A stretch of DNA of 64,000 bases from an uncultured Bacteroidales bacterium (GTDB taxonomy: Bacteria; Bacteroidota; Bacteroidia; Bacteroidales; UBA932). Below the pieces are notes generated by a model that saw only the letters and a program-made list of their open reading frames with translations, was not told where the DNA came from and did no database searches. The stretch is taken from contig CAKUVD010000005.1 in assembly GCA_934695325.1 (NCBI GenBank), forward strand, positions 115,026 to 179,025, read 5' to 3'. Made by a program: the position numbers and the translations under genes. Below are positions 53,270-62,719 of this stretch, piece by piece. The stretch's first letter is position 1. The number at the start of each line of letters is the position of its first letter.

Positions 53270-54442
53270 ATGGGAAATTATAAATCATTGAGAATAATCA
53301 TCAGCGGAGGTGGCACGGGAGGGCATATCTTCCCTGCCATATCCATCGCGAGCAAACTGAGGGAGCTCAATCCGCACAGCGAGATTCTGTTCGTCGGGGC
53401 AGAGGGCAAGATGGAAATGAAGAAAGTCCCGGCAGCAGGCTTCGAGATAGTAGGCCTGCCGATAGTCGGTCTGCAGCGGCAGATGACCCTCCATAACATC
53501 ATCAATGACCTCCAGGCCCCTTTCAAGGTGATTCAGAGCATCCACCGGGCCGGCAAGATCATCCGTGACTTCAAGCCGGACATCGCCATAGGAGTAGGCG
53601 GATATGCAAGCGCACCGCTGCTCTGGGCCGCGGAGAAGAAGGGAATACCGACATTGATACAGGAGCAGAACGGATTCGCCGGACTGACGAACAAGATTCT
53701 CGGAAAGAAGGCGGACTGCATCTGCGTGGCCTACGACGGTATGGATCGGTTCTTCCCTGCGGACAAGATCGTGATGACAGGAAACCCGATAAGGAACGAT
53801 ATGAGACCTGTCACCGACAAGATGCGCCAGGAGGCGATAGCGTCGAACAAGTTCGACCCGGAGAAGAGGCGCATCCTCATCACAGGAGGCAGCCTTGGGA
53901 GCGGGACATTGAACCGCTCTGTGGAAAAGTGGATCACAGACGGCTGCCCTGGCGGAGAAAATGTGGAACTGATATGGCAATGCGGCAAGTACTATAAGCA
54001 GGGCGTCGATGAATTTATGGCGAAGGCCCGGGCAGAAGGTCTGGGAGGAAAGACATTGCAGTCCATACATTACAGCGATTTCATAAGTGATATGGCCTTG
54101 ACTTTCGCTGCTGCCGACATCGTAATCGCAAGATCCGGAGCCAGCACCGTATCAGAACTCTGCGCTATGCACAAGGCCGCCGTCTTCGTGCCGTCTCCAA
54201 ATGTGGCTGAAGACCATCAGACGCATAATGCGATGGCGCTCGTGAAAAAGGACGCCGCGATGCTCGTGAAGGACTCCGAGGCTCCTGAAAGACTGATGGA
54301 GACGGCTCTCCGGCTTCTGTCCGACCCGGAAAGGATAAGGACAATGCAGGAGAACATAGCGAGGCTCGCGCTTCCAGACGCGGCGATGACGATAGCCGAG
54401 CAGGTCTATCGACTGACAGGAGGACATAGAGACAAAGCATAG
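53270..54442 (+). CDS. murG: UDP-GlcNAc:lipid I N-acetylglucosaminyltransferase
   Basis: 390 residues, GT28 family. The glycine-rich loop SGGGTGGHIFPAISIA (about 13-28) binds the lipid, and the C-terminal half carries the UDP-GlcNAc site (ILITGGSLGSGTLN; ARSGASTVSELCAM; VFVPSPNVAEDHQTHNA). It turns lipid I into lipid II on the inner face of the membrane. Position between ftsW and murC is normal. The stop is 17 bases before murC. Confidence 0.96.
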   Translation: MGNYKSLRIIISGGGTGGHIFPAISIASKLRELNPHSEILFVGAEGKMEMKKVPAAGFEIVGLPIVGLQRQMTLHNIINDLQAPFKVIQSIHRAGKIIRDFKPDIAIGVGGYASAPLLWAAEKKGIPTLIQEQNGFAGLTNKILGKKADCICVAYDGMDRFFPADKIVMTGNPIRNDMRPVTDKMRQEAIASNKFDPEKRRILITGGSLGSGTLNRSVEKWITDGCPGGENVELIWQCGKYYKQGVDEFMAKARAEGLGGKTLQSIHYSDFISDMALTFAAADIVIARSGASTVSELCAMHKAAVFVPSPNVAEDHQTHNAMALVKKDAAMLVKDSEAPERLMETALRLLSDPERIRTMQENIARLALPDAAMTIAEQVYRLTGGHRDKA

Positions 54443-54458
54443 TTTAACATCCAAGATT

Positions 54459-55832
54459 ATGGCTACAAAATATAAGAACATATATTTCATAGGTATCGGA
54501 GGCATCGGAATGAGCGCCATCGCCAGATACTACAGATTCAAGGGACTGAATGTGTCAGGTTATGACAAGACTCCGTCGGAATTGACCGGAGAGCTTCAGA
54601 AAGAAGGCATTGACGTGCATTACGAGGACAATGTCAGCTTCATCCCTAAGGATGTCGAAAGCACGCTGGTGGTATACACACCGGCCATTCCGAAGGATAT
54701 GCAGGAGCTCGTCTATGTGCAGGAGCACGGCTACAAGGTGCTGAAGCGTTCACGCGTCCTCGGGGAGATCACGGATGGACAGAGATGCCTGGCCGTATCC
54801 GGCACCCACGGAAAGACCACCACAAGCACACTGACAGCACATATATTGACCGAAAGCGGTGAAGGATGCTCGGCATTTCTCGGAGGCATATCGAAGAACT
54901 ATGACACAAACCTCCTGATGAGCCACACTCCTACCGTGGTGGCCGAGGCTGATGAATTCGACCGCTCTTTCCTTCAGCTGCATCCGGAAATCGCCGTCAT
55001 AACGGCTATGGACGCAGATCACCTGGACATCTACGGCGACATCCAGCACGTCCGCGAGGCATTCAAGGAATTCGCCTCGCAGGTGCACGGCACCGTCATC
55101 ACCAAGCTCGGCCTGGACATAACAGAGGCAGACACGAAGGCGAGAATCCTCAGATACCACTACAATGACAGCCGCGCAGACTTCTATGCCCGGAATCCGC
55201 ATCCGGACAAGCTCGGATACTTCAGTTTCGACATAGTCTGGCCGGGAGGAGTGATAGAGGACGTAAAATGCGGCACCCCGGGATGGGTCAATGTTGAAAA
55301 CAGCATTGCCGCCGCAGCCATATGCCTCACTTACGGCGTCGAGCCTGCCGCCATCAAGAAGGCCATCGGGACGTTCCTCGGAGTAAAGAGAAGACTCGAC
55401 ATTCATCTCAACACCGAAAAACTCTCATATATAGATGATTACGCCCATCATCCGAAAGAGCTGGCGACAGCCATAAGCTCGATGCGTGACATCTTCCCAG
55501 GAAGAAAGCTGACAGCCGTGTTCCAGCCGCACCTCTATACCAGGACCAGGGATTTCGCGGCAGATTTCGCGGCGGCGCTCAGCAAGGTGGACAAGCTGAT
55601 TCTCCTCGACATATATCCGGCGAGAGAGCGGCCTATCCCTGGAGTCACCTCCGAGATCATCTATGACAGAGTGACCGCTCCGGAGAAAGTGCTCCTGAAG
55701 AAGGAAGAGCTGATGGGATATCTGGAGAACGAGCCTCTGGACGTGCTCATAACATTCGGTGCAGGAAACATCGACAGATTCATCGAACCTATAACTGAAA
55801 TGCTCAGACTCAGGCTGGAGGAAAGACATTGA
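54459..55832 (+). CDS. murC: UDP-MurNAc:L-alanine ligase
   Basis: 457 residues. N-terminal IGIGGIGMSAIARYYRF, ATPase loop GTHGKTT at 115-121, AEADEFDRSFLQLHP, and C-terminal YIDDYAHHPKELATAI and VFQPHLYTRTRDF are the MurC set. It adds the first amino acid of the stem peptide. Cytoplasmic. Eight bases separate it from ftsQ; CATTGAC, a heptamer very frequent in this window, sits in that gap. Confidence 0.96.
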   Translation: MATKYKNIYFIGIGGIGMSAIARYYRFKGLNVSGYDKTPSELTGELQKEGIDVHYEDNVSFIPKDVESTLVVYTPAIPKDMQELVYVQEHGYKVLKRSRVLGEITDGQRCLAVSGTHGKTTTSTLTAHILTESGEGCSAFLGGISKNYDTNLLMSHTPTVVAEADEFDRSFLQLHPEIAVITAMDADHLDIYGDIQHVREAFKEFASQVHGTVITKLGLDITEADTKARILRYHYNDSRADFYARNPHPDKLGYFSFDIVWPGGVIEDVKCGTPGWVNVENSIAAAAICLTYGVEPAAIKKAIGTFLGVKRRLDIHLNTEKLSYIDDYAHHPKELATAISSMRDIFPGRKLTAVFQPHLYTRTRDFAADFAAALSKVDKLILLDIYPARERPIPGVTSEIIYDRVTAPEKVLLKKEELMGYLENEPLDVLITFGAGNIDRFIEPITEMLRLRLEERH

Positions 55833-55839
55833 CATTATT

Positions 55840-56628
55840 ATGACTCTCAAAGACTTCTGGAAATATGCCGCGGCAACGGCGGTGATCGCGGCAGTGGCCG
55901 GAGCTCTGTTTTTTTCGGGGCGCCGGCTGGACAAGTCGCGCAAGGAGACCACCTGCGGCAAGATCGAGGTCGAGTTCCGGGATGGAGACGGGACGGGGCT
56001 TGTCAGCGCCGATGATGTCAAAAGAATCGTCGCCAGAGAATATGGCAACTGCTCAGGCAGGAGACTTGAGGAAATCGACCTCTCGGCCATCGAGAAGGTG
56101 CTGGACAACAGAAACGGCATTCTGAAGAGCGACGCCTACACTACCGATGACGGGACTCTGCACATCCAGATATCGCAGAGAGAGCCAGTGCTGAGGATGA
56201 TCTCCGGGAACGGGGTCTGGTATGTGGACGAGACCGGCTACATTTTCCCGGGTCAGAAGTCCTACGCCAAAAGGATTCCGGTGGTGGACGGAGCGATTCC
56301 ACTGGACATCAGCATTGACTTCAAGGGAGAGCCAAAGACAGGACGAGAGCGGGAGTGGCTCGGCAGAGTCCTGAAACTGGCCGGCTATATGAACGGCAGC
56401 CGGACTTGGAGCAATGCCATTTCCCAGATCAATGTCAATTCCAGAGGACAGCTGGTGCTCATCCCGTCGAAGGGACGCGAGAGGTTCAACATAGGCAGTC
56501 CAGAGGAATTCGGGAAGAAGTTCGCCAAGATAGAAGATTACTACAAATTCATTGTCCCGGACAGAGGAGAAAAGGCGTATTCGGATGTGAACGTCTCCTA
56601 CGACGGGCAGATAGTATGCAGAAAATAA
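55840..56628 (+). CDS. ftsQ: Cell division protein FtsQ
   Basis: 262 residues: short cytoplasmic start, one membrane span (about 8-26), then a periplasmic POTRA-like part (KIEVEFRDGDGTGLVSADDVKRIV) and the FtsQ beta domain (VLRMISGNGVWYVDETGYIFPG, INVNSRGQLVLIPSKG). It links the FtsL/FtsB pair to the divisome. Conservation is low but order murC-ftsQ-ftsA and domain layout support the call. It ends 7 bases before ftsA. Confidence 0.9.
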   Translation: MTLKDFWKYAAATAVIAAVAGALFFSGRRLDKSRKETTCGKIEVEFRDGDGTGLVSADDVKRIVAREYGNCSGRRLEEIDLSAIEKVLDNRNGILKSDAYTTDDGTLHIQISQREPVLRMISGNGVWYVDETGYIFPGQKSYAKRIPVVDGAIPLDISIDFKGEPKTGREREWLGRVLKLAGYMNGSRTWSNAISQINVNSRGQLVLIPSKGRERFNIGSPEEFGKKFAKIEDYYKFIVPDRGEKAYSDVNVSYDGQIVCRK

Positions 56629-56635
56629 TACGATT

Positions 56636-58162
56636 ATGGCTACAGATCATACATTAAGCGAAAGGATAATAGCGGCCGTGGATCTCGGATCCAGCAAGAC
56701 GTCGCTCGCCGTCGCCAGAGTAGAAGGCAACAACACGCAGGTGCTGTTCTACAAGACAGTGCCGTCGAGAGGCATCACCTACGGAGAAGTTATGAACCCC
56801 GGACAGGCGAAGGAGGTTCTGCGAGGGCTGATAAACGATGCGGAGGCTGAACTTCATCTCAAGGTGAAGCAAGTGGTCGTCGGTATGCCGCGGTGCAACA
56901 TCCACAGGCAGGATGCGGAAGGCACCCTGCACAGGGACAGGTCAGAGGACTGCATAACCCAGGAAGAGGTGGATGCCATCAAGGATATGGCGCAGCAATC
57001 CCTGAGGGAGTCCGTGAACAGCAAGGAGCGGATCTACGGCGTCATCGCACAGTCCTTCTCCACCGATGACTACTTCCAGCTCATAGAGAACGACGTGGTC
57101 GGTATGACCGGGGACGAACTCACGGGACATTTCAAGGTGTTCCTCGGGAAGAACACCCCAATAGTGAACCTGATCCGTGTATTCAACGATCTCGGCATAA
57201 GCATAGCCAGGACTTTCTTCACTCCGCTCGCGACGGCCAAGGCAGTGCTGACGGAGGAGGAGACCAGCAACGGCGTAGCCCTCCTGGATATGGGGGCAGG
57301 CGCCACGTCTGTCAGCATATTCAACAAGAAAGTGCTGGTGGAGTATGCCGCCATACCGTTCGGAGGCGATGCCATAAGCGGTGACATCCATACAGAATGC
57401 GGCATATCAGTCGCATTGGCCGACAATATCAAGAAAGCATACGGCGGCTGTATGCCGGAGCGTCTGCTCACCCTGGGAGAGAAGATCATCCAGGTGGAGA
57501 CCGATGATATGAGCGCCTACACACAGATTCCTGTCAGGTTTATGTCACAGCTCATCACGGCGAGAGTGAAGGAAATCATTGATGCAATGCTCTATACGAT
57601 CCAGGAGAGCGGACTCGCCACCGGACTGAGGAAAGGCATTGTCATAACAGGAGGAGGAGCAGAGCTTCTGAACCTCTCGAACTACATCAAGGAACTTTCA
57701 GGGTACAATGTCCGCGTGGCATATCCGAGGCACGGTTTCGTCGCCACGGGGTATGAGAACATCCTGAAGACTGACGCCACCACCATCGCCGGTATGCTCC
57801 TGCTGGCACGTGAAGAGAATATAAACTGCTGCCTGTATGATGAGGAGGAGTCCAATGGCGCAGAAAAAGGAGCCGAAAAGCCTGCGGATACACCGGACGG
57901 AACATCATCCGAAAGTCCGATTCAGCCCGCTGACGGAAATTCCGATAATGACCAGGACAACGCAGATGCTCCTGTGAATGGCGACGGAAGTCCTGAGGCA
58001 TCGGAGCCGACGGCCGAGAAAACTGACAAAGGGAAAGAAGAGGCCAGTGAACAAGACAAGAAGAACAAAAAGCCAAAGAAAAACTTTTTCGCTTCATTCA
58101 AGGACAAGTTTACGATGAAACTCAACGCAATAAATAACGAAATAAACGAGAAACAGGTATGA
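56636..58162 (+). CDS. ftsA: Cell division protein FtsA (actin-like)
   Basis: 508 residues. Actin-fold motifs: AAVDLGSSKTSLAVARV at the start, SHS2 domain around 85-160, GVALLDMGAGATSVSIF near 210, and VITGGGAELLNL near 340. After about residue 395 comes an acidic, Glu/Pro/Asp-rich linker of about 75 residues, then a basic amphipathic end (KNFFASFKDKFTMKLN) that should serve as the membrane-targeting helix. It ties FtsZ filaments to the membrane. The stop overlaps the ftsZ start. The long linker makes it about 90 residues longer than E. coli FtsA. Confidence 0.95.
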   Translation: MATDHTLSERIIAAVDLGSSKTSLAVARVEGNNTQVLFYKTVPSRGITYGEVMNPGQAKEVLRGLINDAEAELHLKVKQVVVGMPRCNIHRQDAEGTLHRDRSEDCITQEEVDAIKDMAQQSLRESVNSKERIYGVIAQSFSTDDYFQLIENDVVGMTGDELTGHFKVFLGKNTPIVNLIRVFNDLGISIARTFFTPLATAKAVLTEEETSNGVALLDMGAGATSVSIFNKKVLVEYAAIPFGGDAISGDIHTECGISVALADNIKKAYGGCMPERLLTLGEKIIQVETDDMSAYTQIPVRFMSQLITARVKEIIDAMLYTIQESGLATGLRKGIVITGGGAELLNLSNYIKELSGYNVRVAYPRHGFVATGYENILKTDATTIAGMLLLAREENINCCLYDEEESNGAEKGAEKPADTPDGTSSESPIQPADGNSDNDQDNADAPVNGDGSPEASEPTAEKTDKGKEEASEQDKKNKKPKKNFFASFKDKFTMKLNAINNEINEKQV

Positions 58163-59421
58163 TGGACTTCATAGGAGAGAGCGTTCTCCCGACAGACTGG
58201 GTGCCGGAGAACTCGATGATAAAGGTGATAGGTGTCGGCGGAGGCGGATGCAATGCCGTCACATATATGTATAACCAGAAGATCCAGGGGTGCAGCTTCA
58301 TCGTGTGCAATACCGATTCGCAGGCCCTCGAGAAAAGCAACGTGCCTGTGAAGGTGCGTCTGGGCGATGGCCTCGGTGCCGGCACCAAGCCTGACAAGGC
58401 AAGGAACGCCGCCGTGGAGTCACAGGACATCATCGCAGAGAAAGTTCTCGACTGCGGCACCAAGATGCTGTTCATAACCGCCGGACTGGGAGGAGGCACC
58501 GGCACCGGAGCGTCTCCTGTAATAGCCAAGATGGCCAAGGACAGGGGCATCCTCACGGTGGCTGTCGTCACGATACCTTTCGAGGAAGAGGGACGGCAGG
58601 CATTGGCGAAGGCCTGCGACGGCATCCACGAGCTCAGACGAAACGTGGACAGCCTACTGATAATCAACAACCAGAAACTGTACTCCTATTTCGGCAAGAT
58701 GCTGCTGCAGGAAGCCTGGCCGAAGGCTGACGAGGTGCTGGCCACCGCCGTCAGGGGCATCATCGAGATCATCAAGAAGCCAGGATATATCAACGTGGAT
58801 TTCCAGGATGTCATCACGATGATGAAGAACAGCGGAATGGCGCTGATGGGCTGCGGAAGCGGAAGCGGCAAGGACAGGATAAAGGATGCGGTGAGCCAGG
58901 CTCTCGGTTCTCCTCTCCTTAACGATTTCGACCTCAAGACAGCGAAGAACCTCCTCGTGAACATCACAGCCGGAAGGAACAAGCAGGGCCTCACGATGGA
59001 AGAGTTCGGACAGATCAGCAAGCTCATCGAAGAATATACCGGCACCGTGGACAAGTCAAAGAGAGGACTCATCTGGGATGACGACCCGAACGCCGGCGAC
59101 ACCATCCACATCACTGTCATAGCGACCGGGTTCCAGGCCGACATATCACAGCTCACAGGAAATGACTTCGGCAAGCTCATAATCATAAACAAGGACTTCA
59201 CTTACGACGACACAGACAAGTCGAAAGGAAGCGAAGTGCCCATCACGGACGAGGCGTGCATAAACAAGGTAGGATACAACTCCGCCGAGAATATGCCGCA
59301 TTTCCACTACACCGCCAAGCCTGCGCTTATGGTGGACAGCAGGACTGACATAAGCCTTCTGAAGGACATTGCGGCGATACGCCGCTCCGACATCAAGCCA
59401 GTGACGCTGGAACAGAACTGA
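58159..59421 (+). CDS. ftsZ: Cell division GTPase FtsZ
   Basis: 420 residues from ATG 58159, with a second ATG at 58162. The tubulin signature GGGTGTG is at 111-117; VIGVGGGGCNAVTYMY near 21 and the T7 loop region PGYINVDFQDVITMM near 210 are intact. It polymerises with GTP into the division ring. The C-terminal tail is short and ends in DIKPVTLEQN; I see no segment like the conserved DIPxFLR-type peptide that normally binds FtsA. ATGA overlap with ftsA. It ends the division operon. Confidence 0.97.
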   Translation: MMDFIGESVLPTDWVPENSMIKVIGVGGGGCNAVTYMYNQKIQGCSFIVCNTDSQALEKSNVPVKVRLGDGLGAGTKPDKARNAAVESQDIIAEKVLDCGTKMLFITAGLGGGTGTGASPVIAKMAKDRGILTVAVVTIPFEEEGRQALAKACDGIHELRRNVDSLLIINNQKLYSYFGKMLLQEAWPKADEVLATAVRGIIEIIKKPGYINVDFQDVITMMKNSGMALMGCGSGSGKDRIKDAVSQALGSPLLNDFDLKTAKNLLVNITAGRNKQGLTMEEFGQISKLIEEYTGTVDKSKRGLIWDDDPNAGDTIHITVIATGFQADISQLTGNDFGKLIIINKDFTYDDTDKSKGSEVPITDEACINKVGYNSAENMPHFHYTAKPALMVDSRTDISLLKDIAAIRRSDIKPVTLEQN

Positions 59422-59439
59422 ATTGTCACAATTTTTCAG

Positions 59440-59447
59440 TAATTTTG
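59440..59447 (+). promoter_or_regulatory. -7 promoter box for gltX
   Basis: TAATTTTG matches TAnnTTTG in the 52-base gap after ftsZ; the -33 region (CTG at 59418-59420, 19 bases upstream) is weak. It implies that gltX is started separately from the division operon, with a leader of about 20 bases. Confidence 0.55.
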
Positions 59448-59473
59448 CGGTCAAAAGAAAGCATTGACATACA

Positions 59474-61225
59474 ATGGAAAGAAAGACTAGAGTAAGATTC
59501 GCGCCGTCACCTACCGGCCCGCTTCATATGGGCGGTGTCAGGACAGCGCTGTACAACTATCTGTTCGCCAAGCAGAACGGCGGAGATTTCATCATCAGAA
59601 TCGAGGACACCGACTCCCACAGGTTCGTTCCGGGAGCGGAAAAATATATCATTGAAGCGCTCAACTGGTGCGGCATTCACGCCGACGAGGGAGTGGACGA
59701 GAACGGATACGTAGTGGAGACTCCTTCAGAGAGGCATCCGCACGCTCCTTACCGCCAATCACAGAGGAAAGGCATTTACCGCAAATATGCAGACCAGCTC
59801 ATCGAGAACGGATACGCATATTACGCTTTCGACACAGCCGAGGAGCTGGAGGCCAAGCGTGCCGAGGCAGAGACGGCAGGAAAGACCTTCATCTACAACC
59901 AGGAGACCCGTATGGAGCTACGCAACTCCCTCACCCTTCCAGAAGACGAGGTCAAGAAGCTTCTGGAGACCACGGACTGCTGGACCATCAGGTTCAAGAT
60001 GCCCGAGGACACTATCGTAAAGATGGACGACCTCATCCGCGGGCACATCGAGGTGAACACGGACACACTGGACGACAAAGTCCTGTGGAAGCGTGCCGAC
60101 GAACTGCCGACATACCACCTTGCAAACATTGTAGATGACCACCTTATGGAAATCACCGAGGTCATCCGCGGCGAGGAGTGGCTTCCGTCGCTCCCGCTTC
60201 ACTATATGCTCTACAAGGCCTTCGGCTGGGAGGATACGATGCCTCGTTTCGCACATCTTTCCCTGCTTCTGAAACCGGACGGCAAAGGAAAACTCAGCAA
60301 GCGTGACGGCGACCGTCTCGGCTTCCCGGTATTCCCGCTCAGGTGGGTCAATGCAGAAGGCGAGGTCTCGCACGGATACCGCGAGGACGGTTACTTCCCG
60401 GAGGCTTTCGTGAATATGCTTGCGATGCTCGGATGGAACCCTGGGAACGACCAGGAGATCTTCAGCATTGACGAGCTCATAAAGGCATTCTCGCTGGATC
60501 GTGTCATCAAGTCAGGCGCAAGGTTCAACCCTGAGAAGGCGAAATGGTACAACAAGGAGTACCTCAGGATGAAGTCCGATGACGAGCTTACAGACCTGTT
60601 CATCCCTATCCTCGAGGAGCACGGAATCAATGTTGTCGAGTGCCCGAAGTGCGCATTGACCGCAGGAGCCAAGTTCGCCGGAAAGGGCGTGGACTTCAGC
60701 AAGCATATCGTGACCAAGGAATATGTCCACGATGTAGTGGCATTCGTAAAGGAGAGAGCCTCTTTCGTGAAGGACATCTGGCTGAATGCTTCCTGCCTGT
60801 TCGTCTCCCCTGTCGAATATGAGAAGTTCGGCGTCAAGGCCGGGGCCGCAGCGGAAGCCGCGAAGCCTGCCGACCCGAGACGTGCGGCTGATCCGCGTGC
60901 GAAGGTGTTCGACGACAGCCTTACGGCTCCGTTCCTCGCGAAGGATGCCGACAAGTTCTGGAAGCCGGAGGGCTATCTGCCTGCATATCAGGCTGCCGAT
61001 CACGTATGCGGCTACGACGGGGCTTTCACGAAAGAGAACATTGAGCCGTATCTCGAGGATTATATCCGCGAGCATGGCTGGCCGATGGGCAAGGTGATGA
61101 ACTGCATCCGCCTGGCTATCACCGGAGCGGCAAGCGGCCTGGGAATAGCGGACATTCTGTCGTTCATCGGAAAGGAGGAGTTCGCCGCACGTATGGACTA
61201 TGCCGGCGAAAGGCTCGGGAGATAG
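59474..61225 (+). CDS. gltX: Glutamyl-tRNA synthetase
   Basis: 583 residues. Class I signatures: the HIGH-like HMGG at 18-21 (APSPTGPLHMGG) and the KMSKS-like KLSKR at 273-277. IRIEDTD and LPTYHLANIVDDHLM complete the catalytic domain. It charges tRNA-Glu, and glutamate is also the end product of the hut genes upstream. It is some 70-80 residues longer than usual; the extra sits in the C-terminal anticodon-binding part, about 450-500, and is rich in Ala, Pro, Asp and Arg (AAEAAKPADPRRAADPRAK). Placement straight after ftsZ is not a general pattern. Confidence 0.96.
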   Translation: MERKTRVRFAPSPTGPLHMGGVRTALYNYLFAKQNGGDFIIRIEDTDSHRFVPGAEKYIIEALNWCGIHADEGVDENGYVVETPSERHPHAPYRQSQRKGIYRKYADQLIENGYAYYAFDTAEELEAKRAEAETAGKTFIYNQETRMELRNSLTLPEDEVKKLLETTDCWTIRFKMPEDTIVKMDDLIRGHIEVNTDTLDDKVLWKRADELPTYHLANIVDDHLMEITEVIRGEEWLPSLPLHYMLYKAFGWEDTMPRFAHLSLLLKPDGKGKLSKRDGDRLGFPVFPLRWVNAEGEVSHGYREDGYFPEAFVNMLAMLGWNPGNDQEIFSIDELIKAFSLDRVIKSGARFNPEKAKWYNKEYLRMKSDDELTDLFIPILEEHGINVVECPKCALTAGAKFAGKGVDFSKHIVTKEYVHDVVAFVKERASFVKDIWLNASCLFVSPVEYEKFGVKAGAAAEAAKPADPRRAADPRAKVFDDSLTAPFLAKDADKFWKPEGYLPAYQAADHVCGYDGAFTKENIEPYLEDYIREHGWPMGKVMNCIRLAITGAASGLGIADILSFIGKEEFAARMDYAGERLGR

Positions 61226-61311
61226 TAAGCAGTATTTCCGAAGGACATCATCTATAGGATGAAGGCCTGAAAGGGCATATATAAAGTTTTTGACATAATT
61301 TTATTCCTATT

Positions 61312-61743
61312 ATGAAAATCGGTATCTGCAGCGATCACGCTGGATTCGAATACAAGAGCAAGCTCATTCCCTATCTCGAGCAGATGGGCTATGAAGTGGA
61401 GGATTTCGGGACGCATTCCACTGAAAGTATGGACTATCCTGATGTCGCGCACCCGCTCGCCGAGGCCGTTGAAAGCGGCAAGGTGGACTGTGGCATCGCG
61501 ATGTGCGGCACTGGGAACGGTATGGCGATGACTCTGAACAAGCATCAGGGCATCCGCGCCGGGCTTGCGTGGGGAACTGAGATCGGCAGGCTCGTAAAGG
61601 CTCATAACAATGCCAATGTCCTCGTGATGCCTGCACGTTTCATCTCTTACAAGATGGTGCAGGAGATTACCAAGGTATGGCTGGAGACTCCTTTCGAAGG
61701 CGGACGTCACGAGAGGCGCATCGAAAAGATGGCTGTAAAGTAA
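61312..61743 (+). CDS. rpiB: Ribose 5-phosphate isomerase B
   Basis: 143 residues, the standard length. IGICSDHAGFEYKS at the start (phosphate site), CGIAMCGTGNGMAM with the catalytic Cys near 65, and NNANVLVMPARFIS match RpiB of the RpiB/LacAB family. It interconverts ribose 5-phosphate and ribulose 5-phosphate. The 86-base gap before it holds an AT-rich stretch but no good promoter box; truB follows after 9 bases, so the two may share a transcript. Confidence 0.95.
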   Translation: MKIGICSDHAGFEYKSKLIPYLEQMGYEVEDFGTHSTESMDYPDVAHPLAEAVESGKVDCGIAMCGTGNGMAMTLNKHQGIRAGLAWGTEIGRLVKAHNNANVLVMPARFISYKMVQEITKVWLETPFEGGRHERRIEKMAVK

Positions 61744-61752
61744 GGCGAGCCG

Positions 61753-62664
61753 ATGGCATTGATTCTAAGCAAAAGCAACATAGAAGGATTGATCCTCTCC
61801 GGAAATACTGATGACTATCCGGAGGGGATTATTCTTCCTGTGGACAAGCCTTACAGATGGACATCCGCTGACGTGATACGTAAGATAAAGTGGTGTGCCT
61901 GCCGGCATTTCCACAAGAAGAACTTGAAGGTGGGGCACGCCGGGACATTGGATCCGCTGGCCACTGGAGTGCTGCTGGTCTGCATCGGCAAGGCCACAAA
62001 GATGGCCGAGGAGCTGCAGAGGCACGAGAAGGAATATATCGCAGGAGTCACTTTCGGGGCGACGACTCCGTCCTACGATCTGGAGAAGGACATTGACCTG
62101 AGATACCCTGTAGACGGTGTAAGCGAGGAGGCATTGACACGAGTGCTGAAGGACTTTGTAGGCGAGCAGGAGCAGGTGGCGCCGCTTTTCTCCGCGAAGT
62201 CGGTGGACGGCATACGGGCGTACGAACTGGCGAGGAAGGAGTGGAAGAGGATGAAGGATGGAGAGGTGGATTTCGACCATTCGGCGACAGAGACGCTGAG
62301 CAAGCAGCGGATAAACATCACGGAGACGGAGCTTCTGAGGTTCTGCCCCGACGGCCTTCCGGAGGACAGTATGGAGATGGAGGGGGGTCGGCTTTCTTCC
62401 ACGCGCAATGCCGACGGCAGCGAGAATCATCGCAACAGCCGCATCAATGTGACTGACAACAGCGCTCTTCATCTGCCACACGCCGACATACGTGTGGCTT
62501 GCTCAAAGGGGACATATATCAGGGCATTGGCACGTGACCTGGGAGAGGCGCTCGGCTCGGGGGCGCATCTGGACGGACTGCGCAGGACAAGGACAGGAGG
62601 GTTCAGGGTAGAGGAGGCATTGACAGTGGAGCAAGCGATAAACGTGCTCTCGACGGAGGATTGA
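61753..62664 (+). CDS. truB: tRNA pseudouridine-55 synthase
   Basis: 303 residues, about 60 more than usual in Bacteroidota. The catalytic motif GHAGTLDPLATGVL has its Asp at 67; PVDKPYRWTSADVIRKI, YELARKE and the C-terminal CSKGTYIRALARDLGEAL and GFRVEEAL are in place. It makes pseudouridine 55 in the T-loop of tRNAs. The extra residues lie at about 165-245, between YELAR and the DIRVACSKG strand, and are polar and low in complexity (DSMEMEGGRLSSTRNADGS). The core fold seems intact, so the enzyme should work. Confidence 0.94.
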   Translation: MALILSKSNIEGLILSGNTDDYPEGIILPVDKPYRWTSADVIRKIKWCACRHFHKKNLKVGHAGTLDPLATGVLLVCIGKATKMAEELQRHEKEYIAGVTFGATTPSYDLEKDIDLRYPVDGVSEEALTRVLKDFVGEQEQVAPLFSAKSVDGIRAYELARKEWKRMKDGEVDFDHSATETLSKQRINITETELLRFCPDGLPEDSMEMEGGRLSSTRNADGSENHRNSRINVTDNSALHLPHADIRVACSKGTYIRALARDLGEALGSGAHLDGLRRTRTGGFRVEEALTVEQAINVLSTED

Positions 62665-62719
62665 GGCTGCGCTTCAAAACAATCAAAGAAAGGCATAAAA
62701 CAGCCCATTAAACTAACAA

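Noticed and set aside
59423..59436. AATTGTCACAATT as a terminator after ftsZ
   Set aside because: The stem is short, AT-rich and has a one-base loop, so it would not be stable.
36947..59473. TTGACA-like hexamers shortly before several start codons (36950, 55829, 59464) as sigma-70 -35 boxes
   Set aside because: They lie too close to the start codons for a -35 element and Bacteroidota use a different promoter type; they are better seen as copies of the frequent CATTGAC word.
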